Part shown: positions 31,663 through 41,154 of the stretch, piece after piece
How the letters are laid out: each line of letters begins with the position of its first letter
Position numbering within the stretch: position 1 is the first letter of the stretch
From: an uncultured Muribaculaceae bacterium
GTDB taxonomy: Bacteria; Bacteroidota; Bacteroidia; Bacteroidales; Muribaculaceae
Direction of reading: 5' to 3'
Length of the DNA stretch: 64,000 bases
Assembly (NCBI GenBank): GCA_947629175.1
Contig: CANRCT010000011.1
Span: 1-64,000, forward strand
Notes under the pieces: model-generated
The model's input: the letters and a program-made list of their open reading frames with translations, nothing else
The model's database searches: none
What the model was told of the DNA's origin: nothing
Program-made: the position numbers and the translations under genes

Positions 31663-33102
31663 TCAGACGAGATTGGCGAAATCCTCCATATCGTCCTTGC
31701 GCGGGCCGTCGGCCGGCTTCATTCTCATCGCTTTCAGGTCGGCCATGATCTGATCCATCCGTTCGCTTGTCAGCGGATAGATCCATAGCAGCAGGAATGC
31801 CACGAGCGCCAGACCCGCAGGAATAAAGCTCATCATGGCCATGATGCCGTCGAGCGCGAGCTGCGGCTGCACGGCGCCGGGAGCTGTGTCATATCCGAAA
31901 CCGCTGAGCAGCCACATGACTGCCGCACCGCCGAATGCGCTGCCGAATTTCTGTGCCATCGAGGCCGACGAGAAGATCAGGCCGGTAGAAGCCGAGCCGT
32001 TGGTCAGCTCCGAATAGTTGGCTACGTCGGCATACATGCTCCATACCAGAGGCGACACCACGCCGAGGGCCACGGCAAACACCACCTGCAGCCCCACCAT
32101 GGCCCATATGCCGCCGGTCGTGGCCGGGCAGAACCAGAAAGCTACGCTCGTGGCTATGATGACAAGCAGCGATATCATGAATGTGGATTTTTTGCCCCAT
32201 TTCGACGACAGAGGCACTGCCAGAGGCACGCTGACCATGTTGACAAGCTCGCCGATGCACAGGAACACGCCGGCTGTCAGAGCGAATGTCAGTATCTTGA
32301 CGTCGTGCGAGCCGCCGATGATGTTGGCGAACAGATAGGCCACCGCCGATCCGCGGATGATATTGTAGAAATTATTGAAGATGGCCACGCCGTTCATGAT
32401 CCACCAGGGCTTGTTGGTCAGCAGTGTGCGGAAATCCTTGCCGACCGACGCCTTCGACCTCGAATCGACCACCTCGCGTGTCAGCAGGAAGCACAGCACG
32501 AACAGCACGCAGCACACTCCGCCTATCACCGTCATGGCCAGCGTCCACGCCCTGGGACCGCACTCCTCTATCGGAGTGCTGGCGCCTGTGCCGTTAAACA
32601 GGCCGCAGAGCGGTTCCCATGCCAGCAGGGCCATGAAGCTTCCCGCATAGGCGAAAAACATACGGTACGACGAGAACACCGTCTTCTCCTGCGAGCTTGT
32701 GGTCACCACATCGAGCATAGCCCCGTAAGGCACGTTGATAGCCGTGTAGCACGTCATCATGAGTATATAGGTGAAATAAGCCCAGAACAGCTTGAAGCCA
32801 TAGCCTGTGTCGGGGGTGGTGAACAGCATCACTCCGCACACCGCGAACGGAATCGCTATCCATAACAGATACGGACGGTATTTGCCCCAGCGAGTGTGGG
32901 TGCGGTCGCAGATAATGCCCATCATCGGATCGCTGACGGCATCCCACACACGGGTGACAAGCATCAGCATGCCTGCGTCGATAAGGCTGAGCCCGAAGAT
33001 ATTGCTGTAGAAGAAAGGAAGGAAGAAACTGAAGATCTTCCAGAACATCGACGACGCCATATCGCCGAAACCATAACCGATTTTTTCAGAAAGTCGTGCC
33101 AT
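31663..33102 (-). CDS. GPH-family sugar/cation symporter
   Basis: A 479-residue inner-membrane transporter with about 12 helices. GPH-family traits are the N-terminal KIGYGFGDMASSMFWKIFSF, and DPMMGIICDRTHTRWGKYRP between helices 2 and 3. By context it probably imports mannobiose or short manno-oligosaccharides from the periplasm. It is 22 bases after GH130 and 16 before the epimerase. Confidence 0.9.
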   Translation of the reverse strand: MARLSEKIGYGFGDMASSMFWKIFSFFLPFFYSNIFGLSLIDAGMLMLVTRVWDAVSDPMMGIICDRTHTRWGKYRPYLLWIAIPFAVCGVMLFTTPDTGYGFKLFWAYFTYILMMTCYTAINVPYGAMLDVVTTSSQEKTVFSSYRMFFAYAGSFMALLAWEPLCGLFNGTGASTPIEECGPRAWTLAMTVIGGVCCVLFVLCFLLTREVVDSRSKASVGKDFRTLLTNKPWWIMNGVAIFNNFYNIIRGSAVAYLFANIIGGSHDVKILTFALTAGVFLCIGELVNMVSVPLAVPLSSKWGKKSTFMISLLVIIATSVAFWFCPATTGGIWAMVGLQVVFAVALGVVSPLVWSMYADVANYSELTNGSASTGLIFSSASMAQKFGSAFGGAAVMWLLSGFGYDTAPGAVQPQLALDGIMAMMSFIPAGLALVAFLLLWIYPLTSERMDQIMADLKAMRMKPADGPRKDDMEDFANLV

Positions 33103-33124
33103 GACAGTGATTTAAGAAAGCTTA

Positions 33125-34324
33125 TTATGATTGGTTTTGATTCATTTCCTCAGTCCGCGCCGCATATCCCTCGTTGCGATCGATCAGGCGGTTGATCGCC
33201 TTTACCGATTCGCCGGTGAAGAGCCCGTCGGAGGGAGTATGGAGACAATAGTCGACCAGGCGGTCGACAGTCGACGTAGCCACATGCATGCGGGTGTCGC
33301 TTGAAGCGTAATAGATGAATACCCTGCCGTCATCGTCGGCTATCCAGCCGTTGGAGAACAGCACGTTCATCACGTCGCCGACATATTCTTCGCCTACGGG
33401 AGCCATCAGATAGCCGCCCGGAGTGGCGATCGCACGCCATGGCTCCTCAAGCGAGGTCATGTACATATAGAGCACATAGCGCAGACCCGACGCACAGCCT
33501 CTGACACCATGGGCAAGGTGAAGCCACCCGCGCGGAGTCCTGATAGGGTGAGGCCCTTCGCCGTTTTTCACCTCCTTGATCGTATGGTATGCACGCGCGT
33601 CGATGATGCGCTCCGAAGTGATCTCGGCGTGGGTCATGTCATCCACGAGCGCCCAGCCGATACCGCCACCGCTCCCGGTGTCGATGAAACCGTCCTGCGG
33701 CCTGGTATACAGGGCATATCTGCCATCGAAGAATTCGGGATGAAGCACCACATTGCGCTGCTGGCTCCGGCTCTTCAGGTCGGGCAGACGCTCCCAGTCG
33801 CGGAGATTGCGCGTGCGGGCTATGCCGCAGGCTGCCACAGCGGCCGACAGATCCTCGGGATGGGCCGGATCGTGACGCTCCACGCAGAAGAGCCCGTAGA
33901 CCCATCCGTCCTCATGGAGGGTCAGACGCATGTCATAGACATTCGTGCCCGGTTCATCGGTGTCGGGCATTGTTATCGGCCGACCGGTGAAACGGAAGCC
34001 GTCGACGCCATTGTCGCTCTCCGCAAGAGCGAAATACGACTTGCGGTCCATGCCCTCCACTCTTACCATAAGCACGTATTTGCCCTTCCACTTGATAGCG
34101 CCGGAATTAAGCGTGGCGTTGACGCCGATGCGCTCCATGAAATACGGATTAGTGGCAGGATTGTAGTCATATTTCCAGATCGGCGGCACGCTCTCGGCCG
34201 TGATTATCGGATTGGCCCAGCGCTCATATATGCCGTTGCCCTCTATCGGAGTGTTCTTTGCGGCTATATGTGCGGCATATCGCTCCTCCACCAACTTTTT
34301 ACGTTGCTCAAACGTATTCATCAT
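33125..34324 (-). CDS. GH130 4-O-beta-D-mannosyl-D-glucose phosphorylase
   Basis: A 399-residue cytosolic phosphorylase that splits mannosylglucose with phosphate into mannose-1-phosphate and glucose. It matches the GH130_1 type: [38 protein letters not shown] with the probable catalytic acid D131, [20 protein letters not shown] and the C-terminal VIFSNGW-like segment [20 protein letters not shown]. There is no signal peptide. Neighbours (epimerase, symporter, two mannanases) support this specificity. Confidence 0.92.
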   Translation of the reverse strand: MMNTFEQRKKLVEERYAAHIAAKNTPIEGNGIYERWANPIITAESVPPIWKYDYNPATNPYFMERIGVNATLNSGAIKWKGKYVLMVRVEGMDRKSYFALAESDNGVDGFRFTGRPITMPDTDEPGTNVYDMRLTLHEDGWVYGLFCVERHDPAHPEDLSAAVAACGIARTRNLRDWERLPDLKSRSQQRNVVLHPEFFDGRYALYTRPQDGFIDTGSGGGIGWALVDDMTHAEITSERIIDARAYHTIKEVKNGEGPHPIRTPRGWLHLAHGVRGCASGLRYVLYMYMTSLEEPWRAIATPGGYLMAPVGEEYVGDVMNVLFSNGWIADDDGRVFIYYASSDTRMHVATSTVDRLVDYCLHTPSDGLFTGESVKAINRLIDRNEGYAARTEEMNQNQS

Positions 34325-34367
34325 CTGTCAATTATATTATCTGACCCGGCGGCTTCATCGCTCCGGC

Positions 34368-35465
34368 TCATCTGATCTTGTTCATTTCCTTTGCGAAGAC
34401 TGTGCGCCCGTCGGCATGGAATTTTCTGAAATCATCCTCGGAGTCATGTCCGCGCCATGGAGCGAAGAAGTGCCCCGGCTTGTCGTGGGCGTTGCGCCAC
34501 ACCACCACATATGCCACCGGATACTCGCTGACGATGGGAAGCAGCACCTCGGTCCACCATCGCGGCATGGTCACCCCTTCGAGACCGGTCTCGGTGAAAG
34601 CCACTGTCTTACCCCTCTCGCGGGCGGCTCGCGTGGCGGCTCCCAATGTAGCGGCGGCCGCGTTGCGGTAGACATCAAGCGAGGATTCTCCGCCCCAGTG
34701 ATATACGTCGGCGCCCATGATGTCGACATATTCGTCGCCGGGATACCGCTCCATATATTCGTCATAGTCCTTCACGCGGTCGGGGGAATATGCCCATACC
34801 ACATTGTCGATGCCCTCCTGATCCATCACCTCACGGGTCAGACGCCACAAAGCGCGGTAGTCGTCGGCGGAGCATTGGTCACTACCCCACCAGAACCAGT
34901 TGCCGGTATGCTCATGCCACGGGCGGAAAACCACCGGAATGCGCGATCCACCCGCATCGGTCAGCGACCCTATGAAGCGGGCAGCGCGACGCACCTGCTC
35001 GCGGAACCGGCCGTTGATTTCCTTATCATTAATGATACGGCTTACTATCATTGTGTCGCTGCACTGCCAGCTGTCGCCGCCGTCGACCGGATTGACCGAA
35101 TGCCAGCTGAAGGCGTTGATGCCCCCGCGGGCGTCCTGTGCTATGACTTCGGCACGTATCCGGCCAAAATCCACGCTGTCGAGATTTGCCGCGTCTTTTT
35201 TCTCTATGCCGCCAAGATCCCAGTTCATCACGGCCGGATAATCGCCGGCTGTCTCCATGACGTCGGAGCGCCCGGTATCGCCTACCCATGAGTGGCCATA
35301 GACCGGGTCGTCATCGTGGCCGAAGGCTGTCAGTCCCTTGGCCGAGAGAGTGTCGAGCCGAGCCGCAAGCTGCTCGGCAGGCGTTTCAGCGGTCTGATTC
35401 GCCTGATGGTTCGCGCCACAGGCGGCTGCTATCGGCAATATTGCCATAATCAGTAGTTTTTTCAT
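34368..35465 (-). CDS. GH26 beta-mannanase lipoprotein
   Basis: A 365-residue endo- or exo-acting beta-1,4-mannanase. A lipobox (IAAACGAN, C16) anchors it to a membrane. The GH26 catalytic pair is visible: acid/base E185 in RPWHEHTGNWFWW and nucleophile E292 in VAFTETGLEG. It is 15 bases after the GH5 gene. A second mannanase from another family in the same operon suggests they split the work between polymer and oligomer, which is inference. Confidence 0.93.
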   Translation of the reverse strand: MKKLLIMAILPIAAACGANHQANQTAETPAEQLAARLDTLSAKGLTAFGHDDDPVYGHSWVGDTGRSDVMETAGDYPAVMNWDLGGIEKKDAANLDSVDFGRIRAEVIAQDARGGINAFSWHSVNPVDGGDSWQCSDTMIVSRIINDKEINGRFREQVRRAARFIGSLTDAGGSRIPVVFRPWHEHTGNWFWWGSDQCSADDYRALWRLTREVMDQEGIDNVVWAYSPDRVKDYDEYMERYPGDEYVDIMGADVYHWGGESSLDVYRNAAAATLGAATRAARERGKTVAFTETGLEGVTMPRWWTEVLLPIVSEYPVAYVVVWRNAHDKPGHFFAPWRGHDSEDDFRKFHADGRTVFAKEMNKIR

Positions 35466-35480
35466 GATCGGAGAGTTATA

Positions 35481-36791
35481 CTATTGTCTGTCGGCGCAAT
35501 TTCTGATAGCGTCGCTCATGCGCCGGATTATATCAATGGTCGATGTGTCGGAAGCGAAAACAGAGTTGAGTCCCTGATCCTCCTGAGCCGGATCGCCGGT
35601 ATAGTCGTCACCGCGCTGCCATGTGCGGTTGGCCGGCCTGGCGAATCCTCCCCATCCCCAGAAGTTGGAGCCCTTTATCTTGCCGGAATCGCGTATTACC
35701 GAAAATACATATTCATAGTAGCGGTCACGGCCTTCAGTCGGCGAACCGGCCGCAATGCCCATCGCGTCGCGCGGATAACCGAATTCTTCGAGAACGATCG
35801 GCTTCGCTCCGCCAAGAGCCTCGAAATGCTCGTCGATATACCGCCCGGTCCTTACACAGGCGCTGTCCACACCGTTCACTACGCCTTCAGGCGTCTTACG
35901 GTCGATCCACATCCAGTTATAGGGCCATATATGGATATTGGCATAGTCGATTTCAGGGTAATTATGGATCTCCTTCCAGAGATCGATGTCGAATTCACAA
36001 CCAAACTTGCCTTCGCTGCCGGTCGATACAAGATGGTTGGGATCAATCTCCTTTATTGCGCGGGCCGACTGGCGCAACCACTCGGCGAGCGCACGTTTCC
36101 CCTCGCGGCTGAAAGCGCGGGGCTCGTTGGCGATCTGCCACGACATGATGGCCTCCGACTCACGGTAAGGACACCCTGTAATGCTATTGGTGCGTTCGAC
36201 GATATTCCTCGCATGATCAAGAAAGAGAGCCTTGGCGCTGTCGTCAAGCACAAACTGCGACGTATATCTGACAAAATCCCTGTAGCCGTCGGCGGGAAGC
36301 GGCGCATCGCCATGGCCGGTCCATTCGAGATATGCGCCGAAGCCGCCGCTCCATTCCCAGGCATTATTGAGATAGATGACGGCCCGCATGCGGCGCTTCT
36401 CCATCTCGGCGAGCAGGAAGTCGAGTCCCGCAAGCAATGTGTCGTTGTAAACCCCGGGGGCCGTCTGAAGCACAGGCTCAATGTGCGATGCCACTCCCGT
36501 GCGCCCGTCGCCGCCGGCAAGCACTCTCAGATTGTCCACTCCGATGCTTTTCAGATAGTCGAGCTCGCGGATCAGACGCCCGCGGTCGCCGTATTTCTCC
36601 GCTCCGAGCAGCGCGCCATACCACAGGTTGGCGCCCACATAGCGGTAGAGGGAGTCGCCGATATAGAACTCCCCGTCGCGCACGGTCACGTATTCCGGCC
36701 TCCCCGGCCTGTCAGTCGCTCTGTTGGCGCAGGCTGTGACGGCTATGATAAGAGCCGCCACGCCTGTAGCCAGCATCTGCAGTTTTTTCAT
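35481..36791 (-). CDS. GH5 beta-mannanase lipoprotein (subfamily 7-like)
   Basis: A 436-residue secreted glycosidase. The lipobox IAVTACANR gives C21 as the acylated residue. Catalytic residues are E223 in WQIANEPRAF and E336 in PIVLEEFGYP. Mannanase-type aromatic positions WEWSGGFGAYLEW, FWGWGGF and the HIWPYNWMW segment favour GH5_7 mannanase over cellulase. It is the first gene of the mannan operon. No TAnnTTTG promoter was seen in the 55 bases before it, so the promoter may lie in the HIT gene or farther up. Confidence 0.9.
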   Translation of the reverse strand: MKKLQMLATGVAALIIAVTACANRATDRPGRPEYVTVRDGEFYIGDSLYRYVGANLWYGALLGAEKYGDRGRLIRELDYLKSIGVDNLRVLAGGDGRTGVASHIEPVLQTAPGVYNDTLLAGLDFLLAEMEKRRMRAVIYLNNAWEWSGGFGAYLEWTGHGDAPLPADGYRDFVRYTSQFVLDDSAKALFLDHARNIVERTNSITGCPYRESEAIMSWQIANEPRAFSREGKRALAEWLRQSARAIKEIDPNHLVSTGSEGKFGCEFDIDLWKEIHNYPEIDYANIHIWPYNWMWIDRKTPEGVVNGVDSACVRTGRYIDEHFEALGGAKPIVLEEFGYPRDAMGIAAGSPTEGRDRYYEYVFSVIRDSGKIKGSNFWGWGGFARPANRTWQRGDDYTGDPAQEDQGLNSVFASDTSTIDIIRRMSDAIRNCADRQ

Positions 36792-36846
36792 GTAGTTTGA
36801 TTCGGTAGGAGATAAGGTAAGAATCTTAAAGAGAGAGGTGCCGGGA

Positions 36847-37245
36847 TCACTCCGCCTCTATCGCTTCCTTGATACGGGCACAGATCGAGGCCATCTCCTC
36901 GCCCGGAAGCTGCTGCTTGTGGCGAAAATCCATGTCGGCCTCGGTCGTGATAGGTATCAGATGGATATGTGCGTGGGGCACTTCCAGACCGATCACGGTC
37001 TCGCCGATGCGCTTGCAAGGCATCGCCTTGCGCAGACCCTTGGCCACTTTCTTTGCGAAAAGCTCAAGAGCCACATACTCCTCGTCGTCGAGATCGAAGA
37101 GATAGCTTACTTCGTGCTTCGGCACCACCAGAGTGTGGCCCGGAGCCACCGGATTGATATCGAGAAAAGCTATGTGGCGTTCATCCTCAGCCACCTTGTA
37201 GCAGGGGATCTCACCCTCGATGATCTTTGTGAATATCGTTGCCAT
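36847..37245 (-). CDS. HIT family hydrolase
   Basis: A 132-residue histidine-triad protein that probably hydrolyses nucleotide phosphoramidates such as AMP-NH2 or AMP-lysine. The triad H91, H93, H95 lies in VPHAHIHLIP, and FLDINPVAPGHTLVVPKHEV is a typical HINT segment. I chose the start MATIFTKIIEGEIPC at 37245, 19 bases after greA, rather than an ATG inside greA. It is likely cotranscribed with greA. Confidence 0.9.
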   Translation of the reverse strand: MATIFTKIIEGEIPCYKVAEDERHIAFLDINPVAPGHTLVVPKHEVSYLFDLDDEEYVALELFAKKVAKGLRKAMPCKRIGETVIGLEVPHAHIHLIPITTEADMDFRHKQQLPGEEMASICARIKEAIEAE

Positions 37246-37264
37246 TGCTATATAGTGTCTTTGA

Positions 37265-37735
37265 TCAGAAATTGATTTCAACGATCTCGAACTTCATGAG
37301 GCCGGCGGGCACCTTGATCTCGACTACCTCGCCGAGCTTGTGGCCGAGCAGCCCCTGGGCGATGGGAGTGGAGGAGCCGATCTTCTTGTCGCGGACGTTG
37401 GCCTCGCTGTCGGCCACGATGGTGTATTCCATCACCATACCGTTGGCTACGTTCTTTATCTTCACGCGGTTGAGTATCTGCACCTCCTCGTTGTTGAGCG
37501 CGCTCTCGTCGATAATGCGTGCGTTGGCCACAAGATCCTTCAGCTGGGCGATCTTCATCTCCAGCATGCCCTGGGCCTCCTTGGCCGCGTCGTATTCAGA
37601 GTTTTCCGAAAGGTCACCTTTGTCGCGCGCTTCCGCGATAGCATGTGAGATACGTGGACGCTCCACCGATTCAAGGTAGGCGATCTCGTCCATCTTCTTC
37701 TTGTAACCCTCCTTGGTCATGTAGGTTATTGCCAT
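37265..37735 (-). CDS. greA: Transcription elongation factor GreA
   Basis: A 156-residue factor that stimulates RNA cleavage in backtracked RNA polymerase. The N-terminal coiled coil carries the acidic tip DLSENSEYDAAKEAQG, and the C-terminal FKBP-like domain ends with IAQGLLGHKLGEVVEIKVPA. Length and motifs are canonical. It heads a greA-HIT unit with its own promoter. Confidence 0.97.
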   Translation of the reverse strand: MAITYMTKEGYKKKMDEIAYLESVERPRISHAIAEARDKGDLSENSEYDAAKEAQGMLEMKIAQLKDLVANARIIDESALNNEEVQILNRVKIKNVANGMVMEYTIVADSEANVRDKKIGSSTPIAQGLLGHKLGEVVEIKVPAGLMKFEIVEINF

Positions 37736-37864
37736 GATTGTTTGAAATTTTTCGTGGTGTTGATAAAAAATGCGGAAAATTCAGGCGACAAAAAAGAAAA
37801 GAATCCCGGCCCACTGTTCATGCGGGCGAGACCCATCTTTGCTTACCTGAATTTCAATCTTCCG

Positions 37865-37896
37865 CAAAGTTACGAATTATTTTCCCAACCGCCAAA
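37865..37896 (-). promoter_or_regulatory. Promoter for greA
   Basis: TTTG (complement of 37893-37896) and TAACTTTG (complement of 37865-37872) are spaced by 20 bases. The start site near 37857 gives a leader of about 120 bases. Confidence 0.85.
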
Positions 37897-37925
37897 TTCC
37901 GCGCCGATCCCCCCGCAAAAAACAA

Positions 37926-37965
37926 CCGGCGCCCGGATGCCGCCATGAGCGACGCCGGACGCCGG
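37926..37965 (-). terminator. Terminator of galK
   Basis: CCGGCGTCCGG pairs with CCGGGCGCCGG (arms 37955-37965 and 37926-37936 on the plus strand). On the minus strand the stem is followed by TTGTTTTTTG, a classic intrinsic terminator just before the greA promoter. Confidence 0.85.
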
Positions 37966-37991
37966 TAAATCATTCGTCTCGTGAGCTGCGG

Positions 37992-39131
37992 TCAGCACTC
38001 GCAGTAGCGGCGGGCGCCGTCGCTGACGATCACGGGGTAGATCTGCGGTTCGTGACCATACTTCTCGTTGAAGCGGGCCTTGACGGTGGCGATGAAGTTG
38101 TCGTAGAGCTCATCCTTCACCAGGTTGACGGTGCAGCCTCCGAAGCCGCCGCCCATGATGCGCGAACCGGTGACACCGCATTCGCGGGCCACGTCGTTGA
38201 GGAAGTCGAGCTCCTCGCAGCTCACCTCATAGTCCTTCGACAGGCCTTCGTGGGTGGCATACATGCAGCGGCCCACAGTCTCGTAGTCGCCTTTGAGCAA
38301 GGCGTCGCATACGTCGAGCACACGCTGCTTCTCCTCGATGACGTACTTGGCACGCATATAGTCCTCGTGGGAGAGGTCGGCCTTGGCAGCCTCGAGCATA
38401 GCCATGTCGGCGTCGCGGAGAGTCTCCACGCCGAGGTGCTTGGCCACGCGCTCACAACTCTGGCGGCGCTTGTTGTAGGGCGAGTCGACGAGCTCGTGCT
38501 TCACGCGCGAGTCGACGAGCACGAGTTTGTAGCCGTCGAGCTTGAAGGGGAAGTATTCGAATTCGCCCGAACGGCAGTCAAGACGCATCAGATTGTCTTT
38601 CTTGCCGTTGCAGCTTGCGAACTGGTCCATGATGCCGCAGTTGACGCCGCAGTAGTTGTGCTCGGTGCTCTGGCCTATGCGGGCGAGCTCCATGCGGTCG
38701 AACTTATTGTCGTTGAAGAGATCGTTGAGAGCGAACGCGAAGCAGCTTTCGAGAGCGGCCGACGACGACAGACCTGCGCCGAGGGGCACGTTGCCTGCAA
38801 ACACGGCGTCGAAACCCTCCACCTTGCCTCCGCGCTTGATGATCTCGCGGCATACGCCGAAGATGTAGCGCGCCCACTGGTCCTTGGGAGCGTCCTCCTC
38901 TTTAAGACCGAATTCGGCAGTGGCGTCGAGGTCGATGGAGTAGAGGCGCACGCGGTCGGTGCCGTTGGGACGGATCTCAGCCATTATGGCCTTGTCGATG
39001 GCACCCGGGAACACGAATCCGCCGTTGTAGTCGGTGTGTTCGCCGATGAGGTTGAAACGTCCCGGAGCCACGTAGAGAGTGCCTTCGCCGCCGAAGTGCT
39101 CGGCAAATGCTTTGTTGATCTTTGGTTTCAT
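37992..39131 (-). CDS. galK: Galactokinase
   Basis: A 379-residue GHMP-family kinase that phosphorylates galactose at C1 (Leloir pathway). The galactokinase signature APGRFNLIGEHTDYN (22-36), the ATP-binding LGAGLSSSAA (117-126) and the C-terminal GSRIMGGGFGGCTVNLV are present. No galT or galE neighbour is seen. Galactose side chains of galactomannan would make it useful beside the mannan operon, but the genes are separate transcription units. Confidence 0.97.
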   Translation of the reverse strand: MKPKINKAFAEHFGGEGTLYVAPGRFNLIGEHTDYNGGFVFPGAIDKAIMAEIRPNGTDRVRLYSIDLDATAEFGLKEEDAPKDQWARYIFGVCREIIKRGGKVEGFDAVFAGNVPLGAGLSSSAALESCFAFALNDLFNDNKFDRMELARIGQSTEHNYCGVNCGIMDQFASCNGKKDNLMRLDCRSGEFEYFPFKLDGYKLVLVDSRVKHELVDSPYNKRRQSCERVAKHLGVETLRDADMAMLEAAKADLSHEDYMRAKYVIEEKQRVLDVCDALLKGDYETVGRCMYATHEGLSKDYEVSCEELDFLNDVARECGVTGSRIMGGGFGGCTVNLVKDELYDNFIATVKARFNEKYGHEPQIYPVIVSDGARRYCEC

Positions 39132-39167
39132 GATGATTGATTTGTTATGGTAAGAATTTTATGATTG

Positions 39168-39175
39168 CAAATGTA
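39168..39175 (-). promoter_or_regulatory. Possible -7 element for galK
   Basis: The complement reads TACATTTG, matching TAnnTTTG, followed by C. No TTTG was found at the right distance upstream, so the promoter is weak or activator-dependent. Confidence 0.45.
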
Positions 39176-39239
39176 TGCAATTTTATCCGACGGATGAAAT
39201 TTTTTTGAATCTCTAACACTATTTTCAGCCGTTTCTCAC

Positions 39240-39247
39240 TAATTTTG
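39240..39247 (+). promoter_or_regulatory. Possible -7 element for the purF-like gene
   Basis: TAATTTTG followed by CGC lies 21 bases before the start codon at 39268. No -33 TTTG was seen at the standard spacing. Confidence 0.5.
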
Positions 39248-39267
39248 CGCTTTAATTCGACACGTCA

Positions 39268-41154
39268 ATGGAACCGCTTAAACATGAATGCGGAGTGGCG
39301 ATGATACGCCTGCTCAAGCCGCTCGAATATTACCGCCAGCGCTACGGCACCTACTGCTACGCTCTATCCAAACTGTATCTGATGATGGAGAAACAGCACA
39401 ACCGCGGCCAGGAAGGCGCAGGCATAGGAGTGGTGAAGCTTCACGCAGAGCCGGGACACGAATACGTATTCCGCGAGAGAGCCCTCGGCGCCGGAGCCAT
39501 TCAGGAGATTTTCGGCAAGATCCGTCCCACTCTCGACGCCTCCGACGTGGAGCATATGCCGGCTGCTCAGGTAGAACGCGAGGTGCCTTTTGTCGGGGAA
39601 ATCTATATGGGTCATCTCCGCTACTCCACCACCGGCAAGAGCGGCATCTCCTACGTGCATCCATTCCTGCGGCGCAACAACTGGCGCTCGCGCAACCTGC
39701 TGCTCTGCGGCAACTTCAACATGACCAACGTCGACCGTGTGTTCGACGAAATCGTGGCCAGCGGCCAGCATCCGCGCATCTACTCCGACACAGTCGTGCT
39801 GCTCGAACAGCTCGGTTATGCGCTCGATCATGCCAACCACGAAGTATACCGCACGGCACGCCACCGGCTGCAGGGCACCGAACTTACCCGATATATCGAG
39901 GACAATCTCGACATGACCGACGTGCTCCGCGCAGCGGCTCCGACATGGGACGGCGGATTCGTCATATGCGGAGCCACCGGATCGGGCGACATGTTCGCCT
40001 TGCGCGACGCGGCCGGCATCCGTCCGGCTTTCTATTACGCCGACGATGAGGTGGTGGTCGTGGCATCCGAGCGACCCGTGATCCAGACCGTCATGAACGT
40101 GCGACGCGCCGACGTCCGCGAGCTCGATCCCGGCGAAGCGCTCATAGTAAGCAAAGCCGGCAAGATGGCGGTCAGCCGCATACTGCCCATGGCGCCAAAC
40201 GCCCGCTGCTCGTTTGAGCGCATCTACTTCTCGCGCGGCTCCGACGCCGAGATCTACCAGGAGCGCAAGGCGCTCGGCCGCAACCTCGTCGACCAGATAC
40301 TCAAGGCGGTCGACTACGACATCGACCACTCGGTATTCTCTTTCATCCCCAACACGGCCGAAGTGGCTTTCTACGGTATGATGGAAGGACTAAACCAATA
40401 TCTCGACGGACTCAAGGCCGACTCCATACTTGCCGCACAGCAGACCGGCACCCTGACGCCCGACACCCTCAGCCGCATCATGAGCCGCCGTGTAAGGATC
40501 GAGAAAATAGCCATCAAGGACATCAAGCTGCGCACATTCATAGCCGAAGGCGCGGCGCGCGACGAACTTGCCGCCCACGTCTACGACGTCACCTACGGGT
40601 GCGTGGCCGACGGGCGCGACTCCCTCGTAGTGATCGACGATTCGATAGTGCGCGGCACGACGCTGCGCCAGAGCATACTCCGCATTCTCGACCGCCTGCG
40701 CCCGCGCAAGATCATCGTGGTCAGTTCGTCACCCCAGGTGCGCTACCCCGACTGCTACGGCATCGACATGTCGCGGATGGCGGAGTTCTGCGCGTTCCGC
40801 GCCGCGGTGGAGCTGCTCCGCGACCGTGGCATGACCGACGTGCTCGACGATACCTACCACCGGTGCCTGGAGATGGAGAAGCGTCCCGACTCCGAGCAGG
40901 CCAACTGCGTCAAGGCCGTCTATGCGCCCTTCACCGACACCGAGATAGCCGAGAAGATAGCCGCCATGCTGACGCCGCCCGAAGTGGAGGCCGAGGTAGA
41001 GATCATCTACCAGAGCCTTGAGGGGCTCCACAAGTCGATCCCCGGACATCCGGGCGACTGGTACTTCAGCGGCGACTATCCCACCCCCGGCGGATTCAGA
41101 GCCGTCAACCGGGCCTTTATCAACTTCTATGAGGGGAATACCGACCGCCGATGA
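39268..41154 (+). CDS. Amidophosphoribosyltransferase (PurF-like, long form)
   Basis: A 628-residue protein with an N-terminal glutamine amidotransferase class II domain and a C-terminal phosphoribosyltransferase domain. The nucleophile would be C8 (KHECGVAMIRL) exposed by removal of a 7-residue propeptide, as in Bacillus PurF. The PRPP loop VVIDDSIVRGTT lies near residue 455. Standard PurF has about 470-510 residues; this one has extra length within and after the catalytic core. Bacteroidota often have such a long form, and I cannot tell whether a second PurF exists elsewhere. It overlaps the next gene by 4 bases (ATGA). Confidence 0.88.
   Translation: MEPLKHECGVAMIRLLKPLEYYRQRYGTYCYALSKLYLMMEKQHNRGQEGAGIGVVKLHAEPGHEYVFRERALGAGAIQEIFGKIRPTLDASDVEHMPAAQVEREVPFVGEIYMGHLRYSTTGKSGISYVHPFLRRNNWRSRNLLLCGNFNMTNVDRVFDEIVASGQHPRIYSDTVVLLEQLGYALDHANHEVYRTARHRLQGTELTRYIEDNLDMTDVLRAAAPTWDGGFVICGATGSGDMFALRDAAGIRPAFYYADDEVVVVASERPVIQTVMNVRRADVRELDPGEALIVSKAGKMAVSRILPMAPNARCSFERIYFSRGSDAEIYQERKALGRNLVDQILKAVDYDIDHSVFSFIPNTAEVAFYGMMEGLNQYLDGLKADSILAAQQTGTLTPDTLSRIMSRRVRIEKIAIKDIKLRTFIAEGAARDELAAHVYDVTYGCVADGRDSLVVIDDSIVRGTTLRQSILRILDRLRPRKIIVVSSSPQVRYPDCYGIDMSRMAEFCAFRAAVELLRDRGMTDVLDDTYHRCLEMEKRPDSEQANCVKAVYAPFTDTEIAEKIAAMLTPPEVEAEVEIIYQSLEGLHKSIPGHPGDWYFSGDYPTPGGFRAVNRAFINFYEGNTDRR

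Noticed and set aside
36792..36846. Promoter directly upstream of the GH5 gene
   Set aside because: I looked for TAnnTTTG with a -33 and saw only TACCTTAT; not enough to call. The promoter may lie further up or the operon may be read from greA.
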